The translations under genes and the position numbers were made by a program. Shown here one piece after another: positions 25,742 to 34,933 of a stretch of DNA of 62,594 nucleotides (position 1 is the first letter of the stretch; each line of letters begins with the position of its first letter). Below the pieces are notes generated by a model. The model was not told the DNA's origin, did not search any database, and was given only the letters and a program-made list of their open reading frames with translations. Source of the stretch: Flavobacteriaceae bacterium. Lineage in GTDB: Bacteria; Bacteroidota; Bacteroidia; Flavobacteriales; Flavobacteriaceae. The stretch covers positions 1-62,594 of the forward strand of contig CANHEA010000005.1 in the NCBI GenBank assembly GCA_947459635.1, written 5' to 3'.

Positions 25742-27160
25742 TTATTTAGTGCTCGCACCTTGTTCAATCCAACATCGAAGCGTGTTGCGTTCTTCTTCCG
25801 TGATATTGGTTTTATTATTTTGAGGCATCGTCTTCGTAATGACAACGCGTTGCATAATCAAATCTTTCTTCGCGACGATGCCTTCTGGTGTATCGTACAT
25901 AACGCCGTTAGGTGCTACTTTATAAACATCATCGGTCGGATTTGCCGAATGACATTGCACACATCGCTTTTGAATAATTTCATTCACTTCCGAAAAAGAA
26001 ATTTCTTTTTTGCATTCATACGGATTGGTACTCGGAGCTGAAATAAAACTTGCAGCCAAAAGTATCACCACAGAAACAGGCAAAATCCACACATTCAAAT
26101 CCTTTTTCTCTTTCAAATTTAAATAGTGCTTTACGCCTGCCGCTCCCAAAGAAATGACGCCCAAAATCAACCAAGGATATTCATATCCAAAGGTAGACGG
26201 AAAGTGGTTGCTCACCATCACAAACAAAACCGGAAGCGTAAAATAATTGTTGTGCAACGATCGCGCTAAAGCTTTTTTTCCCAAACTCGGATCTAATGGA
26301 ATGCCCAATTTGGCACAACGCACCATTTCCTTTTGACCTGGAATAATAACGAAGAAAACATTCGCCACCATAATGCCGCCAATCATCGCTCCAAAGTGGA
26401 TGTAAGCCGCACGAGCACTAAATACATGGCAATAAAACCAAGCAAAAGCAATCAGAAAAGCAAAGCCTATGAGAGCAAACAGCAATTGATTTTTAATCAA
26501 TCGAGATTTGCACATCGTATCGTAAATAATCCACGCGACAGCAAATGAACTCACCCCAATCAAAATACCTTGCGTAATGGAAATATCCAAGACGTTTTTG
26601 TCAATTAATAAAGCAGAAGCGTTGAAATAATACACCACAAACAGCAAACAAAATCCTGAAAGCCAAGTAAAATACGCTTCGTATTTGAACCAATGCAAGT
26701 GCTTTGGAATGGTCTTCGGTGCGACTTTGTATTTCTCTAGATAGTAAAATCCACCGCCGTGCACTGCCCAGAGATTGCCCGCCAATTCATCGCGAACATC
26801 TTCCGTTCTATTCAACGCGTTTTCGAGGAATACAAAATAGAATGACGCGCCAATCCATGCAATTCCAAACGTAATGTGCATCAATCGTATGACAATATTC
26901 AGCCATTCCATCATGTGACTTTCCAAAGGTGTGCCTTGCACTAAAATGTAGGTATTCACCAGTATGCCGACAATCGCTAAGAGCATTCCGGTATACATAT
27001 AATTGAGACTACTCACTTCTATATCCTCGTTATTTGCCTCCGATGCTGCGGATTTGTTTTTCAAAAACTTCGGCATTTTGTACGACAAATAACCCAACAA
27101 AATCAGGATGCTGAAATAGACGACGTATAGAACGATGAGTATAAATAAGTTGATCTTCAC
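25742..27160 (-). CDS. puuD: Membrane-bound urate hydroxylase PuuD with cytochrome c domain
   Basis: 472 residues. Helices at about 4-25, 52-75, 85-112, 160-185, 193-215, 225-250, 253-275, 305-320, 325-342 and 357-375 form the urate oxidase membrane domain. The C-terminal domain (about 385-472) is a class I cytochrome c with CVQCH (Cys400, Cys403, His404) and a distal KTMPQNN methionine. PuuD oxidises urate to 5-hydroxyisourate and passes electrons through the cytochrome to the respiratory chain, so no H2O2 is produced, unlike uricase. The family matches over its full length. Overlaps alc by one base and precedes uraDH. Confidence 0.95.
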   Translation of the reverse strand: MKINLFILIVLYVVYFSILILLGYLSYKMPKFLKNKSAASEANNEDIEVSSLNYMYTGMLLAIVGILVNTYILVQGTPLESHMMEWLNIVIRLMHITFGIAWIGASFYFVFLENALNRTEDVRDELAGNLWAVHGGGFYYLEKYKVAPKTIPKHLHWFKYEAYFTWLSGFCLLFVVYYFNASALLIDKNVLDISITQGILIGVSSFAVAWIIYDTMCKSRLIKNQLLFALIGFAFLIAFAWFYCHVFSARAAYIHFGAMIGGIMVANVFFVIIPGQKEMVRCAKLGIPLDPSLGKKALARSLHNNYFTLPVLFVMVSNHFPSTFGYEYPWLILGVISLGAAGVKHYLNLKEKKDLNVWILPVSVVILLAASFISAPSTNPYECKKEISFSEVNEIIQKRCVQCHSANPTDDVYKVAPNGVMYDTPEGIVAKKDLIMQRVVITKTMPQNNKTNITEEERNTLRCWIEQGASTK

Positions 27161-28179
27161 TACTTGCTGATTTTACCAAATATTCGTAATCGACTCACGC
27201 CACCGTCAGGGAAAATATTCAATCTAATGTGCGTAATGGTTCCTAAAGCATTGACTTCTTGCTTATAGTGATGTTCGTGATCCGCACTCAATTTTTGCTG
27301 TGGTAACAACGTTTGCCAGTGTGTCGCATTGACGACATTATCGGTTTCCGAAACACAAGCTTCAATTGAACAACTGTCTGGATAATTGCCTTTGAAGTGA
27401 CACGTATCGACCAATATACTTTCTACCACGCCCGGATGTGCTAATTTAATAATCACCCAATCGCGGTTGTTCGGCGTTCTATTTCTTTTGGTTTCCCAGC
27501 CGTCTCCCATATTGGCGCCACGATTTGGCATGATGAGATTGCTCATCGCACTAAAAAACATATCGTTACAGGCAATGGCTTGACCGCCATTAATCGCTGC
27601 TGCTAAATCAAAAATATGATCGGTAGAAACCGCATCCCAATTTTTGAAAACTTCACCATACACACGGAAACGTGCTACACCGCCATCAGGGTAAATGTGC
27701 AAGCGAAGATGTGTGTATATTTCGTTGCTTTCACATTCGTAAAAATTCTGTGAGCCCGCATCCAAATGCGATTTAGGCAAGATTTCTTTCCATGCTAAAT
27801 TTTCCCAATCGGTTATTCCATCAGCATTAGAGATATTGATGGCTTCGATAGACGCATGTGGCGGATGATTGCCCAAAAAGAAATTCGTATCGATATCAAA
27901 TCCCGTGATTTTCCCAGAAGTAGCCAATTGAATGATTGCCCAATCGTGCCCTGGTGTTCGTTTTCGTCGGCTTTCCCAACCGTCCATCCATTTGCCACGG
28001 TCGGTGTATTTATCGGTGATGAAGATGCCTCGAGTTGGCGCAATTAAGTTCTCTTTCTCTGCGAAAAAATCATCTGTGGCGTACAAAACTTTTCCGCCCA
28101 ATCGCTCAGCAGCTAAGTCAGTCAATTGCGTAAATGCTGGTGATTCCTTGATGATTTCTTTTACTTTTTCAAAAGCCAT
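27160..28179 (-). CDS. alc: Allantoicase
   Basis: 339 residues, two repeated jelly-roll domains. Each carries GIFITDKYTDRGKWMDGWESRRKR-like and RGANMGDGWETKRNR-like segments, followed by HDWAIIQL or RDWVIIKL and a C-terminal HLRLHIYPDGGVAR or HIRLNIFPDGGVSR. This internal duplication is the family hallmark. It hydrolyses allantoate to ureidoglycolate and urea. The start overlaps the end of allB by 19 bases and the end overlaps puuD by one base. Confidence 0.96.
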   Translation of the reverse strand: MAFEKVKEIIKESPAFTQLTDLAAERLGGKVLYATDDFFAEKENLIAPTRGIFITDKYTDRGKWMDGWESRRKRTPGHDWAIIQLATSGKITGFDIDTNFFLGNHPPHASIEAINISNADGITDWENLAWKEILPKSHLDAGSQNFYECESNEIYTHLRLHIYPDGGVARFRVYGEVFKNWDAVSTDHIFDLAAAINGGQAIACNDMFFSAMSNLIMPNRGANMGDGWETKRNRTPNNRDWVIIKLAHPGVVESILVDTCHFKGNYPDSCSIEACVSETDNVVNATHWQTLLPQQKLSADHEHHYKQEVNALGTITHIRLNIFPDGGVSRLRIFGKISK

Positions 28180-29486
28180 TGTCCTTTATTTTTATGGTGT
28201 AATGATTTGTTTTTATAAACGCTGTCGCCATGCACTATTGTTTCTACCACAACACCGCTGAGGGTTTGCGCAATATAGGGACTTATTTTATATCTGAATA
28301 AAATGTCGTCTTCCGTGACGGTTTGGGTTTGCTCTGGATTCCAAATGACGAAATCCGCATCATAATTTACAGCTAATGTTCCTTTTGATTTTGATTTCAG
28401 AAAAGCCGCCGGTTTTGACGTAAGTAACGGAATAAATTGTTCTAAAGTCATTGAATCTTTTAAAGCGGTCCACGAACCAGCTAATAAAAACTGAATTCCT
28501 GCGATGCCACCCCAGGCCTTTTTTAAATTCCCCGACTCCATTTCTTTGATGGCTGGTGGCGCGGGCGAATGATCGGTAGTGATAAAATCAAGAACTCCCG
28601 ATAGAAAAGCTTGCTTTAAATTGTCATTGTTGGCTTTTTCCCTAATCGGCGGCGCGCATTTATAAATGGTACTTCCATCTGGAATTTCCTCGGCATGGAA
28701 ATATAAGTACTGTGTACATGTTTCCGCCGTAATCGGCAATCCTTCTTTTTTCGCCGCTTCAATTTGAGCCAAAGCCTCGTCAGACGCCACATGTACAATA
28801 TGCACTGGACAATGATACTTACGACACATGCGAATCATCAAAGCGATTGCGTCATTCTCCCATTTTTTGGGACGACTCGCTAGATAATGCGAATAGCTTG
28901 TCGGATTATTTTCAAAGTCACAATCGATCTCAGCATCGTATAGCTCGCAATGGGCTAGTAATGGAATATTGTATTTCGCAATGATGGGCATCGCTTCGTC
29001 TAAATCTTGTTCAGTAACATTCGGAAATTCATCAATGCCGGAATGGGTCAAAAAACACTTCACGCCAACGACACCAGCTTGCATCATGGCTTCTAAATGT
29101 GAGGCATTACCGGGAATTAATCCAGCGTAAAAACCCACATTAACATGCATTTTCCCATCAGTAGAATCTAATTTTTCTTGCAATGCTGCCAACGTAGTCG
29201 TCACTGGACTTGCATTCAACGGCATGTCGATAATCGTTGTAGTTCCCCCAGCGGCGGCGGCTTGCGTGCCTGTGTCAAAACCTTCCCATTCGGTTCTTCC
29301 AGGTTCGTTGATATGCACATGAACATCAATTACGCCTGGCATAATGACCGAATTTGAGAAGTCTTCAACGTCGTTCGATTTTTCAAAATCAATAGCGGAG
29401 ATTACGCCATCTTGAAAAGAGATCGTCGCAGGTTGTAATTTGTGATCAACCCAAACTTTCTCGCTATATATTTTTCTGTGTTGCAA
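28161..29486 (-). CDS. allB: Allantoinase
   Basis: 441 residues of the cyclic amidohydrolase superfamily. The metal motif DVHVHINEPGRTEWEG gives His56 and His58, Lys143 in GVKCFLTHSG is the expected carboxylated lysine, ITTDHSPAP gives the last metal Asp, and CAPPIR is diagnostic. It opens allantoin to allantoate. It is the first gene of an allB-alc-puuD-uraDH operon with its own -7 box, so the late pathway is probably transcribed separately from the Moco/xdh genes upstream. Confidence 0.95.
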   Translation of the reverse strand: MQHRKIYSEKVWVDHKLQPATISFQDGVISAIDFEKSNDVEDFSNSVIMPGVIDVHVHINEPGRTEWEGFDTGTQAAAAGGTTTIIDMPLNASPVTTTLAALQEKLDSTDGKMHVNVGFYAGLIPGNASHLEAMMQAGVVGVKCFLTHSGIDEFPNVTEQDLDEAMPIIAKYNIPLLAHCELYDAEIDCDFENNPTSYSHYLASRPKKWENDAIALMIRMCRKYHCPVHIVHVASDEALAQIEAAKKEGLPITAETCTQYLYFHAEEIPDGSTIYKCAPPIREKANNDNLKQAFLSGVLDFITTDHSPAPPAIKEMESGNLKKAWGGIAGIQFLLAGSWTALKDSMTLEQFIPLLTSKPAAFLKSKSKGTLAVNYDADFVIWNPEQTQTVTEDDILFRYKISPYIAQTLSGVVVETIVHGDSVYKNKSLHHKNKGQWLLKK

Positions 29487-29525
29487 GGTTTAATTTTTAG
29501 TACTATATCGGTTTCGTAAACCTTA

Positions 29526-29533
29526 CAAATATA
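29526..29533 (-). promoter_or_regulatory. -7 box (TATATTTG) for the allB-alc-puuD-uraDH operon
   Basis: Exact TAnnTTTG on the minus strand within the 117-base gap between moaA and allB. The predicted leader is about 35 bases. Confidence 0.6.
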
Positions 29534-29603
29534 GCGTTAAATCAAAAAAACGCAAGTCTTGAACTATTATAATTGCAATTTATAGTTTACTGTGATTTAG
29601 AGA

Positions 29604-30611
29604 TTATCCACCAATCGCAATCATGCTTCTGTTTTGAGAAAACAATGCTGGATTTTGGAATTTCAAATCGTCATCCATTCCAGCACGAACGGCTTTTTTT
29701 GACAATATATTTTGTTGAATCAACGGCAAAATCGATTGTCCTGACCGTAACGTTTCTAGTAAAGAAGTCTCGGAATTAGAAAACAAGCAGTTTTTCAATT
29801 TACCGTCGGCAGTCAATCGAATGCGATTACAAGTACTGCAAAACGGATTGGTGACGGAACTTATAATCGCAAAACTGCCTATATGGGATTTGATTTTGTA
29901 ATTCTTGGCGGTGTCATTCGGCGCGTCATTTAAACGCTCAATTTCGTGGTGATTAAAGTTGATTTTGAGCATTTCCAAGATTTCTGAATAACTCACCAGC
30001 TTCGATTTATCCCACTGATTTCCATTGAAAGGCATAAATTCAATAAAGCGAATTTGGATGTTTTTATTTTTGGTTAAAGCAATAAAATCGACAATTTCAT
30101 TATCATTAAAACCTTTGATTAAAACGACATTCAATTTGACTTGAAAGCCTTCCTTCAACAATAATCCGATATTGTCAAAAACAGTTTCAAAATAACTTCG
30201 TCGCGTAATTTGATTGAATTTTTCCTTCACCAAACTATCAATGCTAATGTTGATTGTCTTGATTCCAGCCTCATGAAACGTCGCGATAAAATCTGGAACT
30301 AAAATTCCGTTGGTTGTCAAAGTCAAATGAACTCCCAATTTACCCAATCGCAAAATAATATCCTTTGCATCTTTCCGAACTAAAGGTTCACCGCCAGTTA
30401 AGCGGATTTTGTTCACACCTAAGTCGACAAACGTTTGTGCAATCATCAAAATTTCATCAGCAGTCATCAAATGCGCTTTGGGTGTCAAGGCAATGCCTTC
30501 TTCCGGCATACAATACGTGCATCGCAAATTGCAATGTTCCGTAATCGAAATCCGCAAATAATTGTGAAATCGACCGAAATCATCTTGCAATTCCTGCGAT
30601 TTATTGTCCAT
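29604..30611 (-). CDS. moaA: GTP 3',8-cyclase MoaA
   Basis: 335 residues from MDNKSQ, whose ATG overlaps the end of moaCB. The frame continues upstream for 19 residues, but these are Cys-rich and antisense to nothing useful, so they are not used. The radical SAM cluster is Cys27, Cys31 and Cys34 (CNLRCTYC). The C-terminal second cluster is in NPFCSTCNRIRLTADGKLKNC, and the chain ends in the functional Gly-Gly. It catalyses the first step of molybdopterin synthesis from GTP. Part of the moaD-moeB-moaE-moaCB-moaA run. Confidence 0.96.
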   Translation of the reverse strand: MDNKSQELQDDFGRFHNYLRISITEHCNLRCTYCMPEEGIALTPKAHLMTADEILMIAQTFVDLGVNKIRLTGGEPLVRKDAKDIILRLGKLGVHLTLTTNGILVPDFIATFHEAGIKTINISIDSLVKEKFNQITRRSYFETVFDNIGLLLKEGFQVKLNVVLIKGFNDNEIVDFIALTKNKNIQIRFIEFMPFNGNQWDKSKLVSYSEILEMLKINFNHHEIERLNDAPNDTAKNYKIKSHIGSFAIISSVTNPFCSTCNRIRLTADGKLKNCLFSNSETSLLETLRSGQSILPLIQQNILSKKAVRAGMDDDLKFQNPALFSQNRSMIAIGG

Positions 30612-31515
30612 GGTTGTAGCCGTTGAGTAGTTTGAATACATGCAACACCGAAGGAAACACCGCATCAATAGATTCCCCAGCGCCAGAAGTTGAACCTGGC
30701 AATGCTAAAATCAACGTATCGCCTTTAAATCCAGCGACACTTCTCGACAACATCGCATACGGCGTGCGCTCTTGCCCGTAGGAACGAATCGCTTCTTCAA
30801 TTCCGGGAATTCTTCGGTCAAGCAAAGGAAGAATCGCTTCTGGAGTTAAATCTTTATGTGATAAACCCGTGCCGCCAGTGAGAATTACGACATCTATTTT
30901 TTGCTGGCAATAGTGGTGTATTTTTTCTTGAATACCTGCAACGCCATCTGGAATCACCAGATAATCCGCAATGGTCATTCCGAGTTTTTCTAATTTTGAA
31001 ACGATGATTTTTCCAGAGGAATCTTCTTTAGTCCCAGCAGCGACGCTATCCGAGCAAACGACGACGGCAATCGAAAGATTCAAATTTTGATAATCGGCAA
31101 AATCAGATTTACCGCCTTTTTTATGAAGTAATTTTATGGTCGCAATTTCGACGTTTTTATCGATTGGTTTCAACATATCATAGATGGTCAAAGCTACGAT
31201 GGACGCGCCATGCATGGCTTCAACCTCAACGCCCGTTTTATAAATCGTCTTCACCGTTACTTCTATTTGAATGGCATCTGATAAACATTCGAATTGAATT
31301 CCAGTAAACTCAATCGGAATTGGATGACAATCTGGAATGGCATTCGACGTATTTTTAACGGCAAACAATCCAGCGGTTCGGGCAACTTCTAAAACGTCAC
31401 CTTTAGGAACTGTTTTATTCAAAACCGCTTGTATCGTTTCTGGCGATCCAACGTTGACAATCGCTTGTGCCGTGGCGGTTCTTAGTGTACTTATTTTATG
31501 AGTGATATCGACCAT
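30601..31515 (-). CDS. moaCB: Bifunctional MoaC-MoaB fusion
   Basis: 304 residues. Residues 1-145 are MoaC (cyclic pyranopterin monophosphate synthase), with TAGLFAVKNTSNAIPDCHP and the GASIVALTIYDMLKPIDKN segment. Residues about 155-304 are MoaB/MogA (molybdopterin adenylyltransferase), with VVCSDSVAAGTKEDSSG and the ligand loop TGGTGLSHKDLTPE. The fusion joins an early and a late step of the pathway in one chain, as in other Bacteroidota. It overlaps moaA by 11 bases and follows moaE without a gap. Confidence 0.95.
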   Translation of the reverse strand: MVDITHKISTLRTATAQAIVNVGSPETIQAVLNKTVPKGDVLEVARTAGLFAVKNTSNAIPDCHPIPIEFTGIQFECLSDAIQIEVTVKTIYKTGVEVEAMHGASIVALTIYDMLKPIDKNVEIATIKLLHKKGGKSDFADYQNLNLSIAVVVCSDSVAAGTKEDSSGKIIVSKLEKLGMTIADYLVIPDGVAGIQEKIHHYCQQKIDVVILTGGTGLSHKDLTPEAILPLLDRRIPGIEEAIRSYGQERTPYAMLSRSVAGFKGDTLILALPGSTSGAGESIDAVFPSVLHVFKLLNGYNHGQ

Positions 31516-31962
31516 TTATGTGTTTTTTTTCCAGGTGTACGATGCGTCTTCGAAAATTTCCTTCCCGAAAATTGGTGCTTTTTCTTTTATGGCTTCGACT
31601 AAAAATTCTAAGGCTTCATAGGTCACTTTTCGTCGTGGCGCGGAAACGAATACAAACAAACAAATCTCGCCGGTTTTTACTTCTCCCAGACTGTGATAGA
31701 TATGCAAGCAAGATAATTCAAACTTCGAAAAAGCACTTTCGCGAATCTCGTAGAAACGCTGCTCCGCCATTTCCTCGTAGGCAGAATAGTCGATGGCGAC
31801 AACTTGCTTCCCTTCTATTTCGTCAGCGCGAACTTGTCCCAAAAAAATATTGTGCGCACCAATCGTAGTTTTACTTTGGTGTTTCGCAATCGATTCGCCA
31901 ATAAAATCGGACGAAATCGGACCTTGAATAAAAGACGATTTTTTGACTTTTTCTGTACTCAT
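31516..31962 (-). CDS. moaE: Molybdopterin synthase catalytic subunit MoaE
   Basis: 148 residues, the normal length. It has GAHNIFLGQVRADEI, the SAYEEMAEQRFYEI helix, HSLGEVKTGEICLFVFVSAPRR and the KEKAPIFGKEIF segment with the catalytic lysines. It transfers two sulfurs from MoaD to cPMP to make molybdopterin. The moaD gene lies two genes upstream in the same operon. Confidence 0.95.
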   Translation of the reverse strand: MSTEKVKKSSFIQGPISSDFIGESIAKHQSKTTIGAHNIFLGQVRADEIEGKQVVAIDYSAYEEMAEQRFYEIRESAFSKFELSCLHIYHSLGEVKTGEICLFVFVSAPRRKVTYEALEFLVEAIKEKAPIFGKEIFEDASYTWKKNT

Positions 31963-31964
31963 TT

Positions 31965-33044
31965 TTAGGATTGGAATAGATTCGTTTGCTCTAAAGCTGC
32001 GATGCCACGATGCAAATGACTAACTCGATTATATCCCATTTTCAGGATGTAATTTGCTGCCAATTGACTTTTGTTTCCGTATTGACAAAGTAAAATTATT
32101 TTCTGGTTTTTATCTATACTTTCCAAGTATTTTTCCAATTGATCGATGGGAACTTTTTGAATGTTTGGTAGATTTAAATTTGGTTCTTCGAAATCATCCT
32201 GCAAATCGATGATGATATTTTCTTCGTTTTCGATGGCGGCAAGAAAATCACCGGCGTCAATCGCGTTTACTTCTTTATGCTGGGTTTGTTTTCGAAGCGC
32301 TAAGCCAATTTGGAGTCCATGTTGAATTTCAAGCGGATTCTTCTCAATGAAAATTATCTGCGATAACGCTTGCAATCCATCATACAACCATAACTTCCCA
32401 CTCAAAACTGCTCCAATTCCAAGAATAATTTTCAGCACTTCATTGGCTTGCATGACACCCAATAGATTTGGAATAACTCCTACAACTCCTGCGTCTTCAC
32501 AAGAAATACTTTCAAGATTGGCTTTTTCTGGAAACAGACAACGATACGTTGGTCCGTTTTGATAATTGAAAACCGACAACTGCCCTTCGAACTGGTGAAT
32601 CGACGCATAGACCATCGGCATTCCTTTGGCCAAAGCCACGTCATTGATTAGATATCTTGTTGGTAAATTATCCGTACAATCAACGATGATTTGAAATCCA
32701 TCGACTATTTCAAAAGCATTGTTGCTATTGAAATCGCTGGTGAACGGAATGACATTTGTGTTTGGATTCTGGTTAATGACACTCGCCGCCGCCGCCGAAG
32801 CTTTGCTTTTCCCGCAATCGGAATTACGATATAAAAATTGACGGTTCAAATTGGATTCTTCCACCAAATCTCCGTCAACAACACCAATAGTTCCAACGCC
32901 AGCTGCCGCCAAGTTCTGTAAAACTGGACATCCCAATCCGCCAGCGCCAACCACCAATACTTTCGCAGCGGTCAATTTTTGTTGACCTGTAATTCCAATT
33001 TCTGATAGTGCGATTTGACGTTGATAGCGATTCATAAAGTTCAT
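31965..33044 (-). CDS. MoeB/ThiF-like adenylyltransferase with rhodanese domain
   Basis: 359 residues. The E1-like nucleotide-binding loop is VVGAGGLGCPVLQNLAAAGVG (about 31-51), with NRQFLYRNSDCGKSKA and DCTDNLPTRYLIND later. Residues about 265-359 form a rhodanese domain with LLCQYGNKS at its active-site Cys. It should adenylate the C-terminal Gly of MoaD and load it with sulfur. The zinc motif usual in MoeB (two CxxC pairs) is missing: only YRCLFPE and SCEDAG remain. It starts directly after the moaD stop. Confidence 0.93.
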   Translation of the reverse strand: MNFMNRYQRQIALSEIGITGQQKLTAAKVLVVGAGGLGCPVLQNLAAAGVGTIGVVDGDLVEESNLNRQFLYRNSDCGKSKASAAAASVINQNPNTNVIPFTSDFNSNNAFEIVDGFQIIVDCTDNLPTRYLINDVALAKGMPMVYASIHQFEGQLSVFNYQNGPTYRCLFPEKANLESISCEDAGVVGVIPNLLGVMQANEVLKIILGIGAVLSGKLWLYDGLQALSQIIFIEKNPLEIQHGLQIGLALRKQTQHKEVNAIDAGDFLAAIENEENIIIDLQDDFEEPNLNLPNIQKVPIDQLEKYLESIDKNQKIILLCQYGNKSQLAANYILKMGYNRVSHLHRGIAALEQTNLFQS

Positions 33045-33287
33045 TTAACCACCAGCAAATGGCGGTAGTAAGGCAATCTCGTCCAGATTATTAATCGAAA
33101 TATCTCCATGAATCAACGTTTGATTTACTGCAAAGGAATATGCAGCTGTTGTCAAATCAGGATAGGCTTTGTGCAATCTCGTTTGGAATTCCAACAAAGT
33201 TATCGAATTGCCTTCAAAGAAAATCACTTCGTCTTTCTTTTTGATAAGATCGGCCACTAAACCAAAATACTTCAGGTTGATTTGCAT
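33045..33287 (-). CDS. moaD: MoaD, sulfur carrier of molybdopterin synthase
   Basis: 80 residues, ubiquitin-like. The C terminus is LLPPFAGG, the Gly-Gly tail that is adenylated and thiocarboxylated. It lies immediately before the MoeB-like gene and 1 base after the TauE/SafE gene. Its presence completes the molybdopterin synthase with moaE. Confidence 0.93.
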   Translation of the reverse strand: MQINLKYFGLVADLIKKKDEVIFFEGNSITLLEFQTRLHKAYPDLTTAAYSFAVNQTLIHGDISINNLDEIALLPPFAGG

Positions 33288-33288
33288 T

Positions 33289-34035
33289 TTAAGTGGAGTA
33301 AAGTTTTACAATTGCGATTCCCAATACCAAAGCTAAAATATTGCGCAAAGTAACGGTGTCGAATTTCTTGCTTCCATAATAACCGCCAAAAATGCCACCG
33401 ACAGCCACAATGGCAATGACTAAAAAGGATGAGATTGGTAATGATTCTCCTTTGCTTATAAATCCAAGAAGTCCCGCGATCGAATTGACCAAGATAAATA
33501 AAGCCGAAACTGCGGCAGTTTGTTTCATCGACGCCCAACCTAAAAGCAGCAAAACTGGGCTTAAGATAATGCCGCCACCAATTCCGATGAGTCCAGATAA
33601 GAATCCGATAAGCGCACCGATTAATAATGCCAGAGGAAAATTAATAGATTGCAACTCCTTTTTTTCTTTACCAAAAATGCCAAGTAGCCTTAAAACTGCA
33701 AAAATCAGGACTGTCGCCAAAATCACTTTATATAAATGCGTTTCAATGGTAAGCAATCCACCTAAAAAGGAAAAAGGAATCGACGTCAAAGCGAATGGAT
33801 AGAATAGTTTCCAATCGAATTGTTTTTCTCGAAAATAAAAGTAAAACGAAATTCCAGAAACGATGATATTCAACACCAAAGCAGTGGGTTTCATAAAGGT
33901 AATTGGAAAGGCAAAAAGACTCATCAAAGCTAAGTAACCGCTGGCGCCACCATGACCGACGCTGGCATACAAAAACGCTACAATGGGCAACAGCAAAAGC
34001 AATAATGGTGCGTGCAACAAATCGACTATTTCCAT
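33289..34035 (-). CDS. TauE/SafE-family membrane exporter
   Basis: 248 residues, eight hydrophobic segments. The repeated GGASGYL and GIGGGIILSPVLLLLGWAS segments are TauE/SafE signatures. The family exports sulfite and sulfonates or moves other small anions. Within a Moco/xanthine dehydrogenase operon the substrate might be an anion of this pathway; this is inference. The 1-base and 2-base gaps show it is cotranscribed with moaD and the esterase gene. Confidence 0.9.
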   Translation of the reverse strand: MEIVDLLHAPLLLLLLPIVAFLYASVGHGGASGYLALMSLFAFPITFMKPTALVLNIIVSGISFYFYFREKQFDWKLFYPFALTSIPFSFLGGLLTIETHLYKVILATVLIFAVLRLLGIFGKEKKELQSINFPLALLIGALIGFLSGLIGIGGGIILSPVLLLLGWASMKQTAAVSALFILVNSIAGLLGFISKGESLPISSFLVIAIVAVGGIFGGYYGSKKFDTVTLRNILALVLGIAIVKLYST

Positions 34036-34037
34036 AC

Positions 34038-34865
34038 TTATTCTTTCAACGGGTACATTTTTTTGAAAATATCGTTGATACTTTGATGCAAAATAGAAGC
34101 GTGATTTTCGTTGGCCATCTCCATAAAATCGAATTTTACTTTAGGATTTTTGGCATTTCTAAACGCAATACTCATGTCTTTTGCATCTTTAATCATCGTC
34201 ACATGTTCTTTCATACCGACAGCTACATAAACTTCCGCAGTCCTGTTTTTATTTTGTTCTAAAAGCGCTGGAGCATTTTTTAGTAGACTCTCATTGTCCC
34301 ACCATAAACTCGGACTAACAATCAAATAATGGGTAAACAGTTGCGGTTTCTTCAATAGAATTTCCGTAGCTAGAAGTCCACCAAGTGATTGTCCAATAAT
34401 AAATTTAGTTTCTGTTGTACTGTACTTTGATTGAATATAAGGCTGCAATTCGCTTTCAATAAAATTGATAAATTTTGCAGAACCGCCTGTAGTTGGAAAC
34501 TCTTTCTTTAGATCGGCGGCATCGGTCGGAAAGGTAAAATCTCTTTTGCGATCGACATTGGCGATACCCACAACGATAAAATCAGGCATTTGAAATTGCA
34601 TATTATAAAACTGCACCAAACCTACTATATGTAAGAAGTCTTCGTTGGCGGAACCATCAAGTAAATATAGTACTGGATAGGCTTTATCTTTGTTGTAAGT
34701 TGGTGGCAAATAGATATTCAAAGTTCTTCTTTCATTGAGGATCTTCGATTGAATCGTTTTGATTTCACCAATGTTAAAAACAGATTCGCTGACCGTTTTT
34801 ACCTGAGCAACTGCAACGTTTAGAAAGAGAAAAAATGCTGCTAAAAGTGTAATTTTTGATTTCAT
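34038..34865 (-). CDS. Exported esterase of the IroE/Fes (putative esterase D) family
   Basis: 275 residues with a signal peptide ending near VAVAQ (residue 21). The alpha/beta hydrolase core has NIYLPPTYNKDKAYPVLYLLDG, the oxyanion-loop HIVGLVQFYN segment, the nucleophile elbow GQSLGG and the catalytic His in ENHAS near the C terminus. Such enzymes cleave siderophore esters, feruloyl esters or acyl esters. It lies inside the Moco/XDH operon by position, but a link to purine breakdown is not evident. Confidence 0.87.
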   Translation of the reverse strand: MKSKITLLAAFFLFLNVAVAQVKTVSESVFNIGEIKTIQSKILNERRTLNIYLPPTYNKDKAYPVLYLLDGSANEDFLHIVGLVQFYNMQFQMPDFIVVGIANVDRKRDFTFPTDAADLKKEFPTTGGSAKFINFIESELQPYIQSKYSTTETKFIIGQSLGGLLATEILLKKPQLFTHYLIVSPSLWWDNESLLKNAPALLEQNKNRTAEVYVAVGMKEHVTMIKDAKDMSIAFRNAKNPKVKFDFMEMANENHASILHQSINDIFKKMYPLKE

Positions 34866-34933
34866 AAATTTACTAATTGAAGGAAAACAAAGATATACAC
34901 TATTCTTTATGCTTTATAAATGAATTTGGAACT

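Noticed and set aside
26200-26600. Frameshift or pseudogene in the urate hydroxylase
   Set aside because: The whole 472-residue frame is intact from membrane helices through the cytochrome CVQCH motif.
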